NCBI RefSeq assembly: GCF_015706575.1
Contig: NW_024037072.1
Coordinates: 15,625,162-15,689,161 of the forward strand
Reading direction: 5' to 3'
From: Patiria miniata
Taxonomy: Eukaryota > Echinodermata > Asteroidea > Valvatida > Asterinidae
Length of the DNA stretch: 64,000 nucleotides
Made by a program: the position numbers and the translations under genes. Of this stretch, positions 35,401-41,521 are shown one piece after another. The notes below the pieces were generated by a model. The model was not told the origin of the DNA and searched no databases. It was given only the letters and a program-made list of their open reading frames with translations. Numbering within the stretch: the first letter of the stretch is position 1; every line of letters begins with the position of its first letter.

Positions 35401-37649
35401 GTGCCTCGCCTCGCCTCTGGATGACGTCTAAACATGCTAATCCCCCATTGTTTTGTACACACACACACAAAGCCCAAGAAGTCTGTGGAGGTGGACCGTG
35501 TGTTGTACTTGAACTTGGCCATTGTGTATGGCCTGTTGTGGTACAATTTACGCTCCCTGGGAATACCCTGGGGTGTTGAACCTGGGAACACCCTGGGATG
35601 TTGAAAAATATTGGGTTGCGGTATGAAACATCGTACAAATACTGTTGAAATGACTCTTGCGAATCAGTATTTGTGGCATTTGGCTGTACAATGTATATCA
35701 AAAGTTGGTTGCTAAATCTTGCCTTTTTCGAAAATCGAACTTTTTGGCAAAAATAATTCCGGTGTGAACTATGGTTAAAAGGATTTATTCGCTCCAAGAT
35801 GACATTTGCAACCTTTGGTAATTTCTTCTTAATTATATTGACCCTATTTTTTGGGATTATGAACAGTATATTTTGGGAGAAAATGCAATTTTCTTACCTG
35901 ATATTCCAGTAGCAACCTTGCGAATCTACACACTTTAACAGGTGTCGCCATGTTTGTTTTCAGTGTGCGCATTTTGTCGCTGCAAAGTCGCGTCATCGTT
36001 TTACCCCATAATTTCACTCAAAAATCAAAAGTCTGCCCTCTTTACACACAATTAATCCCTTCTCTTAGGTGAGGCGAGTTTTCCTTCTCTTATAGTATAG
36101 GGACGGGGTCCTAAACTCCCCAACCGCCATTAACCAGTCCTGTAATTGGCGGTTTTTTCTGCTGTTGGATGTGGATAATAAATAAATAAATAAATAAATA
36201 AATAAAGAGGGCCAATATTTTCCCCAAAAAATGGTTTCTTTATCTAGATTTTCAAAAGCGTACAAAGAGTATCATTATGTAGGTACATTTGTATGTAGTG
36301 AACATATGATCCAACACTCAAGTTATAAACTTTGGGAACACTACATTTTTGAATGAATTATCATCAAGGAAAGAATACATGTAGTATCCTGACATCATTC
36401 TGGTGTTGTGTATAAAGTCTATATGGAGTCATGAAAAATTTCTAGTTATGTTTGTTTTAGAAACTTTGACAAACTTTTGATTTCTACTGTATTTGACTTA
36501 AATTGGGTTTGGCTTGGCTTGGACTCCCATTTTGTGTTTTCCGTTTTCCATTTAGAGTTTTCCGAACTGAAAGAGAGAGGCTGAGAGAGAGAAGGGGGGG
36601 GGGGGGGGAGCATTTGGCGCTCGGGTACAGGATCATTGGGGAGACGCCAAGTTTTTTTTTTGCCGTGGGAATTTTGTTGCCGTGTCCAGCCGCGGGTGGT
36701 GGGTACGGGTTGGGGGTAGCCTGCTTGGCTCGGTCGGATATTATTTTAGTTTGGGTAATTGATGGTGCTATCCCATTCATTGGCACTTGGGATGGGCAGA
36801 CACCGGACATAAGAGATCGGGTAGGATTCGGATAATGAAATGTGATTGTGTTGTCTCAACTGTTGAGTGGTGCTGAGTCGAGTTGAGTTGTCTCAACGGT
36901 CGAGCTGTCTCAACGGTCCAGCTGTCCCGAGTCACTTGTCTCAATGGTCGAGTTGTTTAGACATTCATTTTGATTCTCGATCTCTACTGGATCCTAAGGT
37001 GGCCTTGCAAAGTTTTGACATAACTGAGACGGACATAGGTCCGTGGTTTCAAGATCTCCCTTTGGAAGAAACAAGCTGCGTCAAGCCTCAACTGGTTCAC
37101 GACACTGCAACTAATAATCCCACAGTTGGGGGTTCAAATCCAACAGGGGTTTTCAAGTTTTGGACCAATTTGTAACGGATGACTTCGATGACTTTGATGA
37201 CGCAAGTAGATTTCGTCCAAGCAAATTGATGAAGAATTGCGCCAACCGTAAGTGCAGTTTCGTGCAGCAAAAAATGACACTCTCCTCGGCCATTTTAGTC
37301 AGTATACTATCAGTAGGTTGGTTTGCACGCTGTGTGACGAAGGATACAGCGCAGCAATAACGTTGCCACACTAGTGGGGCCATTTGTATACACAAACATG
37401 AAACAATTTACATAATACATGTAACTAATACAATCCTGTAATTTCACATTGAACAGTTTTGGACTCGCACCGATTATATTGTAATTAGGCCTAATTAATT
37501 AGCGACCTTGACACACACATGCATGCTTGAAAAAAATGGGATTGGGATGTAATTTTCATAGCATTGCAGGCGTACAGTCTTTAGTCACTATTTTCATATA
37601 GCCCTTTTCCATAAGAACAGAGGACTTACACTGAAATATTCTGATCCAT
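14730..37649 (-). CDS. STRA6: STRA6-family retinol (vitamin A) receptor, complete 19-exon gene
   Basis: Nineteen coding exons join in consistent phase into 744 codons plus TAG. STRA6 and its relative RBPR2/STRA6L are multipass plasma-membrane proteins that bind a retinol carrier (RBP4 in vertebrates) and move retinol into the cell. The call rests on collinear similarity. The C-terminal exon has RWHLAYTLINNPSLIQLRKH, matching the vertebrate block with LAYTLLHNP and FRKTALL. Before it come the NLYTENAHSNP segment, long hydrophobic segments (exons 3-7, 9-11, 14, 16), and a short N-terminus with two sequons (NIS, NQT) ahead of the first membrane span. More sequons (NDT, NIT) lie in exon 10. The length exceeds human STRA6 (667 aa), mainly in loops and a Pro/Ser-rich tail. 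The start is the ATG at 37649, in a 20-nt coding part of exon 1. STRA6 and STRA6L cannot be told apart here. Confidence 0.9.
15130..15300 (+). mobile_element. tRNA-derived SINE
   Basis: Contains an A-box-like TGGTCGAGTGG at 15143 and a perfect B-box GGTTCGAGTCC at 15187, then a non-tRNA tail. The anticodon arm and acceptor stem do not fold as a tRNA, so it is a SINE rather than a tRNA gene. Lies in the intron between exons 18 and 19. Confidence 0.6.
16388..16584 (-). CDS. STRA6: STRA6-like exon 18
   Basis: Acceptor TATCTCAG, donor GTAAGT. Residues about 597-662. Carries YFRWHLAYTLINNPSLIQL and RKHSAILPEQ, the most family-diagnostic block of the protein. Confidence 0.93.
17070..17282 (-). CDS. 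STRA6: STRA6-like exon 17
   Basis: Acceptor CTCTGAAG, donor GTATGG. Residues about 526-596: VYVMYAGNLYTENAHSNPIL, a hydrophobic FCHLMVYDVL, then a basic stretch KPKRQRLKLAHHH and a polar Ser/Thr/Glu-rich end. In vertebrates this region precedes the conserved C-terminal helix and contacts calmodulin; that role is only inferred here. Confidence 0.9.
17570..17947. mobile_element. TTAA-flanked MITE, family 1, copy 2
   Basis: TTAA at 17566-17569 and 17948-17951. Ends AGGTAGAGTACATGTAG and ATGATCTACCGTACCT, with ATCATTTGC near each end. In the intron between STRA6-like exons 16 and 17. Confidence 0.65.
18035..18198 (-). CDS. STRA6: STRA6-like exon 16
   Basis: Acceptor ATATACAG, donor GTAGGA. Residues about 471-525: VWFLLYSYVTLFLNMLYGLV and FAVLRIVIGTIISVILLPRI, two closely spaced hydrophobic helices, then DRPIWAPGVGDKDL. 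Confidence 0.92.
18541..18775 (+). mobile_element. tRNA-derived SINE with conserved tail domain
   Basis: A-box-like TAGTCCAATGG and B-box-like GGTTAAAATCC are followed by GAGCAAGGCACTTTACC, CTTCGTCCTTTGGACGGGAC and CCTTGAGTACCTAATTG, ending in an ATT repeat. The same tail blocks recur at 25900-26160, so they define one SINE family. GCAAGGCACTTTA-type central domains are known from SINEs of many marine invertebrates. Confidence 0.75.
18800..18919 (-). CDS. STRA6: STRA6-like exon 15
   Basis: Acceptor CAACGCAG, donor GTAAGC. Residues about 431-470: PSTIISVLVMYSQNIIVKHC, FTQAKLDPGDADVPLALKH. The split Arg codon links it to exon 16. Confidence 0.88.
19361..20044. mobile_element. pogo/Tigger-like non-autonomous element
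   Basis: Termini CAGTGGAACACTGCTATACC and its complement ending GCGCTCCACTG are flanked by TA on both sides, as in pogo-type Tc1/mariner elements. The interior has long G/C and A runs and no transposase. Confidence 0.7.
20230..20347 (-). CDS. STRA6: STRA6-like exon 14
   Basis: Acceptor TTGACAG, donor GTAAGT. Residues about 392-430: YMVVQGFIFVLVAGITFIVL and ASMWYFQTFFISFVVDVIV, strongly hydrophobic, probably one or two membrane helices. Confidence 0.9.
20406..20445. repeat. 40-nt uninterrupted G tract
   Basis: Forty consecutive G on the plus strand, so a C tract in the STRA6-like transcript, 58 bases upstream of the exon 14 acceptor. The largest of more than a dozen long G or C runs in the window. 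Confidence 0.95.
20560..21209. mobile_element. Iteron-bearing element A
   Basis: TGTCACCGTTCTCAAGAAGA at the left matches in inverse the right end GAAAACGGTGACA. The subterminal motif TTTTCACGAAGAGCCACATA recurs at about 20739, 20832 and 20950 in the left-end orientation, and once inverted at 21181. Element B (24358-24983) has the same architecture. No protein encoded. Confidence 0.65.
21892..21940 (-). CDS. STRA6: STRA6-like exon 13
   Basis: A 49-nt exon: acceptor GGTCTTACAG, donor GTACAG. Residues about 376-391, VGSLKYIGFQVAVFLTG. Its phase is required to join exons 12 and 14. Confidence 0.85.
22689..22764 (-). CDS. STRA6: STRA6-like exon 12
   Basis: Acceptor TTTTTAG, donor GTAAGT. Residues about 350-375: KHLMSMWAGKHKLQTAVTLK, then SADSI; a polar loop. 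Confidence 0.85.
22898..23205. mobile_element. GGCC-(A)n MITE, second family, copy 1 (right end lost)
   Basis: Begins TTA-GGCC, A run, GTCTCCGGTTTCTGGTATG. Homologous along its length to 47871-48240, but the right inverted end is missing and the copy fades into A-rich sequence next to STRA6-like exon 11. Confidence 0.65.
23218..23293 (-). CDS. STRA6: STRA6-like exon 11
   Basis: Acceptor TTCGCAG, donor GTAAAT. Residues about 325-349: SWWIASILSIIVALLYTPHI then LKNYR; one membrane helix. Confidence 0.9.
24060..24330 (+). mobile_element. LINE 3'-end remnant
   Basis: The translation contains MNRLMTGVGHLHPVN and ETQTADHIIDDCPC, matching the RLxTGVG...QTADHIxxxCP ending common to many LINE reverse transcriptases. 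A 31-bp duplication (GGTGGCACCCTCCCCCCTAT region) interrupts it. Only the last part of the ORF survives. Confidence 0.7.
24358..24983. mobile_element. Iteron-bearing element B
   Basis: CGTCACCGTTTTGATGAAGT at the left matches inversely the right end ACTTCGTCAAAACGGTGACG. The internal motif CGTCACTTCRTCAAAACGG recurs at 24576, 24682 (shortened) and 24781. Terminal GTCACCGTTTT and the iterated layout are shared with element A. Inserted immediately after a LINE remnant. Confidence 0.65.
25140..25296 (-). CDS. STRA6: STRA6-like exon 10
   Basis: Acceptor TTTTGCAG after a long T run, donor GTTAGT. Residues about 273-324: VAFWFIPLGLNLINLAYGTL, then a polar segment with sequons NDT and NIT, ending TGLR. 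The sequons imply an extracellular loop. Confidence 0.9.
25430..25640 (+). mobile_element. LINE reverse-transcriptase remnant
   Basis: The translation has WAKTKIQNC, then VTVLGQSVETTEEFRYL and IDSTGF, the usual segment after the RT core in many LINEs. Its order relative to 24060-24330 is reversed, so the two are separate insertions. Truncated at both ends. Confidence 0.65.
25796..26222 (+). mobile_element. tRNA-derived SINE, long copy
   Basis: A tRNA-like head (CATGGCCTAGCGGTTAAGAG and B-box GGTTCGAGCCC) is followed by GCAAGGCACTTAACC, TTCGTCCTTCGGATGGGACG, CCTTGAGTACCTAAAC and a terminal ATACAG repeat. Same family as 18541-18775. Two extra partial heads (GTCATGGCCTAGCGG) directly precede it. 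Confidence 0.75.
26318..26432 (-). CDS. STRA6: STRA6-like exon 9
   Basis: Acceptor TGTTACAG, donor GTAGGT. Residues about 234-272: VYTGWRARFVKFYKPHPGFI, YPTRVLMPCFVCIISIYQ; amphipathic start then a membrane helix. Confidence 0.9.
26811..26881 (-). CDS. STRA6: STRA6-like exon 8
   Basis: Acceptor ATTTTACAG, donor GTAAGT. Residues about 211-233: SQERLYKTHQAIYVRNLLNK then PAEV; cytosolic-type polar loop. Confidence 0.87.
27217..27339 (-). CDS. STRA6: STRA6-like exon 7
   Basis: Acceptor TTTTTCTCAG, donor GTATGA. 41 codons in phase 0 (residues about 170-210): EPYPVLVPQIPVLICIFLLT, IYFLGMFISILIQRHKGITL; one clear membrane helix. Confidence 0.9.
27511..27600 (+). mobile_element. tRNA-like SINE head
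   Basis: GGATAGCTCAGTTGGTAGAG (A box) and GGTTTAAACCCC (B box) with tRNA-like spacing. The acceptor stem is imperfect and no mature tRNA fold is convincing. A fragment of the same head is at 51777-51800. A GGGGAAGTAGG tandem repeat follows at 27640-27680. Confidence 0.5.
27933..27990 (-). CDS. STRA6: STRA6-like exon 6
   Basis: Acceptor CTACCTGCAG, donor GTGTGT. Residues about 150-169: FIMLILISVGCESRGHENK. Confidence 0.85.
29018..30048. mobile_element. Composite of TTAA-flanked elements (family 2)
   Basis: Four TTAA-AGGGAA-type ends occur at 29018, 29360, 29871 (inverted) and 30048 (inverted), each followed by an ACATTTGC-like subterminal block. The inner arms share GTCAGGGAACCAG blocks and carry hairpins CCAACGCTGGTC...GGTTGG-type at 29169-29196 and 29684-29711. 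The layout fits related elements inserted into one another. A partial relative lies at 32758-33010. Confidence 0.6.
29684..29711. repeat. Perfect 28-bp palindrome
   Basis: CCAACGCTGATCGG is followed directly by its exact reverse complement. An imperfect version is at 29169-29196, at the mirror position of the composite element. Confidence 0.95.
30127..30247 (-). CDS. STRA6: STRA6-like exon 5
   Basis: Acceptor TTTCTTTTAG, donor GTAGGT. Residues about 110-149: LFGTIVTIEIAVDCFPFFAC, ITCKSRLIANGMGFLYLAGW; matches the vertebrate YPAFACL...RS-L...G-LY region. Confidence 0.92.
30846..30985 (-). CDS. STRA6: STRA6-like exon 4
   Basis: Acceptor CACATTTTAG, donor GTGAGT. Residues about 63-109: PIDLFDNHDRLPHCLAFGAA, SSMVLDLIFGDYQSYFFGWV, MPGWSK. 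The AFGA...LIFGD pattern fits the second membrane span of STRA6. Confidence 0.93.
31205..31921. mobile_element. piggyBac-like non-autonomous element
   Basis: Termini CTCTTTCAGTGCC and GGGCACTGAAAGAG are inverted repeats abutting TTAA at 31201-31204 and 31922-31925. Near the left end CTCGTACATGTACGAG, a perfect palindrome, occurs twice (about 31221 and 31265). The frame from 31529 encodes a short acidic peptide (MDTSELDGGSEDEHWDTD) like the acidic N-termini of piggyBac transposases, but no catalytic region follows. In STRA6-like intron 3. Confidence 0.75.
32270..32370 (-). CDS. STRA6: STRA6-like exon 3
   Basis: Acceptor TTTGCTTCAG, donor GTAAGC. Residues about 30-62: VCIILILSFIQRTKKERQPG, ALQNPLRDLFSLI; first membrane span followed by a basic cytosolic loop. 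Confidence 0.9.
32758..33010. mobile_element. Partial TTAA family 2 element
   Basis: Begins after TTAA with AGGGAATGTACATCATTGGC and continues through TAGTCTGGTTCCCTGACTCC and GGGAACCAGTCTAGCTGGCC, parallel to 29360-29600. The right end is missing. Confidence 0.6.
33489..34003. mobile_element. TTAA-flanked MITE, family 3
   Basis: Termini AGGGACACTAGGTCCTG and CAGGACCTAGTGCCCCG, flanked by TTAA at 33485-33488 and 34004-34007. About 515 bp, no transposase. In STRA6-like intron 2. Confidence 0.75.
35162..35228 (-). CDS. STRA6: STRA6-like exon 2
   Basis: Acceptor CATATTTTAG, donor GTAAGT. Residues about 7-29: ANQTCIIATYRGFLVHGSFP then FA; contains sequon NQT ahead of the first membrane span. 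Confidence 0.87.
36179..36206. repeat. TAAA microsatellite
   Basis: Seven tandem ATAA units, possibly the tail of a SINE or LINE fragment whose body (AACCGCCATTAACCAGTCC) lies just before it. Confidence 0.8.
37630..37649 (-). CDS. STRA6: STRA6-like exon 1, coding part
   Basis: ATG at 37649-37647, then MDQNIS and a split Val codon, donor GTAAGT. The only ATG that opens the frame of exon 2. The 5' UTR continues above 37650; CACGTG lies about 20 bases upstream of the ATG. Confidence 0.75.
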
Positions 37650-37699
37650 GGTCGGGTCGCGTCACGTGGCGTTCGAGGAGTTCAGAAGTTAGAAACCCG

Positions 37700-39656
37700 G
37701 GCAAAATATCCACCGTATTATGATGATTCCAGCCTTTTTCAGGAGGAAACAACCTTCACATTTTCCTCACATCGGGTGCTAAGTCTGTGCTACTTCACCT
37801 CTCTCTCGGTAATTACGGCTCGTTGTGCTAGATCTAATGACAAATGTACACACGCATTTACAGAACATCCCTTACGATTCGAACTTTGTACCGCATTTTG
37901 TGGTGCGGTGGGGCTGCCGCGCATATCATTTACACACGTGATCCACCACGTGCATCTGATGCTGGTTGTTTATAAAAGAGCGCCCTCTGTTGACGACTAT
38001 TATGAGTTTTTCAGATACCGAGAAATTGGAAGTGAAATGAAAAGTACACGTCTCAAAATTTCAATAGTATTGTTGCGTTCCCGCAAATTGCGTAGTTTAC
38101 TTCTTTCCTAACCAATCCATTCCACTCCGTGCACAGTGTAATGCTTGCAGCGATCCTGTGTGCCCTCACACAGCGCGAAGCTTTACCACGAAGTCTTAGA
38201 CACACGTTTAAGTGTGCAGCACATTGTACAGTACGCTATTGTATAGCGCGCAATGCATGTAGCACTCACTGCTATTGAACATGTACCGCCATGGGACATG
38301 TACTTAGGACTTAGCCATTTTCCCTCCACCTTTCCCCGGAGTCGATGCGAATTCCCCTCACACACCTTACCTCGCATCCGACCCACATTGACCCCAAGCA
38401 TTTAGCGAATGTGGCTCGCTAAAACCTACCCGTGTATTCACCCCTTAGTGACCCCGTACACCCCAGCGAGTGTGTCCCGCTAACCCACTGGCCGAGACCT
38501 ACGGTAGCTAGAGGTCAGGTTACGTCCTTCATCTCATAGTTTTACTCCATAGCATTAGTGTGTAGATTCTTACCTAGTCTAGAGACTAAGTCTTGTACAC
38601 AAACCTATGTACCGAGAAGTTATTCCCTTTCCCTTTTCCTTGAGGATCAGTTCCCCGTAACGCACCCACGAGTGATCCTACTTCGCCCGCTAACCACTGC
38701 TCTCGGACTTTCTTCCACTAGAATGTCTAAGTCAGCGTGTACAAATCTCCCATAGAGAACTTTCCCCATGCCTTTGTACACGTATGCATTATTCATAACC
38801 ACCAGAATCCAATGCTCCCATTGGCTAAGACGCGCCCCCAAAAGTCTATATAAAGCGCGCAGAAATGGCAGTTCTGGTCATTGTTGATCTGGGCTCTGAC
38901 CCCGACAGAGTCCCTGACATGTACACGTAGATTATCGAGCTGCCCGCTCACTGGCCATAGACCCTACGTCTCAACCTCGTCCCCAGTGCTTACTTTATTT
39001 CCAACCGCGTTTCCAATAGTAAACCCTGGATAGGAAACTTTCTTCTTGTATCCTGATTGGATACCCCAATTGGCTAGTAATGGATTTATATCGTGTATTT
39101 GGTGCTATTATTCTTACAACGTGCAGTCCGTGTTTCGCGATCATTCGTCCACGCCTTCTCGAAAATACTAATTTCCTTTCCAATTTGCTCATATTAATAT
39201 GAAATAATTATACTGCATGTTGTCTCGATAAGATCGTTACAGTTTGATTTCAAAAATCGTGTTTTCGTAACTCACGCCGTGCTCGCGCTGCTACGAATTG
39301 ACTCTGTTTTTACCCCAGACACCGCATACAAAAACAAACGCTAATGTGTAACGCATATCCAGGCACCAGACTGTTCCTCATTTGCATACGTGTTCAAAAA
39401 TCTTGCACATGCAAATGATCCAATACCAGGGTGAGAGAGCAGGTAGTGGTGGGCGCGTTCTGCTCGACACCCTGGGGACGAGGTTGCCTACGTCTGTACA
39501 CAGATAAACATGTACGCCGTAACTTTACATTGTATATAGTGCGCCCTCTATTGACCTGAGATGTAAATAATCCCGAATAAAGTACTAGTGTGTGTGTAAG
39601 ATTTTTGTATCTGACTCTTTATTTGATAATGTCTCTCACCCCAGAGAGACGTTACA
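37700..39656. mobile_element. Possible fossil LTR segment (boundaries uncertain)
   Basis: This GC-richer block differs from its surroundings. It has a TATA box (TATATAAAG at about 38851), AATAAA at about 39576 and an end ...GAGACGTTACA near 39656; TGTAACG occurs at about 39344. Part of it (about 38970-39215) is repeated at 42010-42285, so it is a dispersed element. No gag, pol or env coding was seen; if LTR-derived it is a solo or broken relic. It may overlap the STRA6-like promoter. Confidence 0.3.
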
Positions 39657-40211
39657 GTATGAAACACAAGTTGAAATCATGTTAACATAGTGTGTGCAAT
39701 GACGATTCCAGTTTGTTGTAAAGTAATATTTGATATAGACATCTGATAAGCTGGAGACACATTTCAAGATTAAAAAGTGTGATATGAAGAATTTGCTTTT
39801 TGTGGAGTGGGAGCCGAGGGGATAAGTAACACAACAAATCCAACTCTCTTTATCGATAAATGACATTTAATGTCTTACACATAGCCCGATGGGATTTTAA
39901 GAATTCATTTGACAGCAATCTGCCTCAGGGTTCCCTACAATGCTACATGTATTTCATTTCTCTTGAAAATAAAGGATTTCGGGATTAACACCACAATCAG
40001 TACATGCAAAAAGCAACCAATGTTCAACCATACAATTTACCTTTGGACAAGTAGTACACAATCGCATAATATAGTAGGGCCCGATTGAGATGCAAATTTC
40101 TAAGAGATGCAAATTTCTAAGAGATTTTTGTCTGCTCAATAGATGAGTAGAAGCTTGGAGATGATCAGTGTTTAAAATGAATACATCTATGACATCAGGC
40201 AGATCGCAGAG

Positions 40212-40413
40212 CTGCCAACATTTGCATCTTGCAATCAGGAAGATTTTGTACAACAATCAGGGACATATTTAGAATTACATTCAATATACATGTAATAGGG
40301 AAAAAGTTTCCTTAATCAGGGAGATTTTCAAATTTGTTCATCAGAACATGGAAAGATCAGTTTATTTTCAGGGAACTTTCTGCAGAATCAGGGAGAGTTG
40401 GCAGCTCTGAGAT
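40212..40413. mobile_element. hAT-like element with 6-bp duplication, copy type 1
   Basis: Termini CAGAGCTGCCAAC and GTTGGCAGCTCTG are inverted repeats. AGATCG immediately precedes and follows the element. The interior repeats AATCAGGGA several times. No coding capacity. Confidence 0.6.
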
Positions 40414-40808
40414 CGTGTTGTTTGCCTTGAATAGTGACAGGAACAATATTTCAAATTGAATGGCAAATTAGGAGCAATCCTGATAAATATTAGAACCACC
40501 ATTTGCAGCAAATGGAGAGGAAAGCTTTGCTGCTGTATGTGAAAGCATCAGGGAGAGTTCGGTGAAAGCTTGAATAGTTCCTTTTGAGATTGTCAATTCT
40601 ATGAATTAAATTAAATTCTTGTTGAGAAAAAGGATCACTCTGAGATGAGACGCAAAATCATTAAACTCATTTGAGCTCTACCGCCCCAAACTGCCCTAAG
40701 CGCCCCAAACTGCCCATGCACTGTATTATCTGTATGTATTCACCAGGGAATCAATACAATGTAATACAATGTAGTACAATGTAGTACATAGATGAATAAT
40801 TATGTTAA

Positions 40809-41146
40809 AGGTACATCGGATCATTTGCTTTTTAAGAACGGTACATATTTAACTAACTTGTTGAGGTTTCATCTCAGTGGATACTGACATTTTGATAAAA
40901 CAGAGAAAATGTATGCACAATCTTTAGGGTCTCGTAACTGGATTCCGTTGCTAACGCAGGTAAAAAAAAATAAGCCCACGGACACACTTTCTTAAACCAC
41001 CTGCAATGATTGGTTTCTTCTCAATAATACCATCTCAGGCAGAATAATCTCACAGGGTTTTTGGTACCAGTCCTATCTTCACTTTAAGCAAGGAGTTTCT
41101 ATCAGTAGGTACGTTTCCGGGTAATTGCAAATGTTCCCACGTGCCT
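40809..41146. mobile_element. TTAA-flanked MITE, family 1, copy 3
   Basis: TTAA on both sides; ends AGGTACATCGGATCATTTGC and GCAAATGTTCCCACGTGCCT. The interior shares TTTCTTCTCAATAATACCAT with the other copies. Confidence 0.7.
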
Positions 41147-41316
41147 TTAAAGAGGGTACAGTCTTTAAGTTGCCAAGAAATCAACGCAATCTGTTTGTAC
41201 GAGATGAAGTCTCTGCAACCATAGAATATTCCTCAGGTTTTTCCGAATGCAATCTTCCTGTCATCACACTTCTCGTCCACAGTCCACCACCAGCGTCCCA
41301 TATTCACACAATGTTC

Positions 41317-41521
41317 TCATTTGTCATTGTAAACTGCCGTTCTTTGGTTTAGCGGATTGTCCGGGGATCGGGCCCAGTCCTTCTTGAGCATCTGCTTGAG
41401 TTGCGACATTCGGAGGTTGGGGTTTTCGGCTTTTAGTCGTGGGAGGTTGAGATCCTCGAAGGCCTTGTAGGCGGCCTTGACTCGCTTCTCGGGATGTTTG
41501 TCCAAGGCGGGATCATTAACA
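41317..41521 (-). CDS. CCDC124: CCDC124 exon 4 (stop TGA)
   Basis: Acceptor CGCTTCCAG. Encodes SVNDPALDKHPEKRVKAAYK, then the most conserved C-terminal block ending LNQRTAVYNDK. Confidence 0.95.

Larger units (their letters stand above)
39657..41316. other. Intergenic stretch downstream of CCDC124
   Basis: Presumed to include the CCDC124 3' UTR (minus strand). Contains a CAG...CTG element (40212-40413) and a TTAA MITE (40809-41146), otherwise AT-rich. No additional exon recognised. Confidence 0.5.

Noticed and set aside
36503-36835. 110-codon frame rich in Gly/Arg
   Set aside because: Low-complexity G-rich intergenic sequence; the opposite strand is equally open and no family features are seen.
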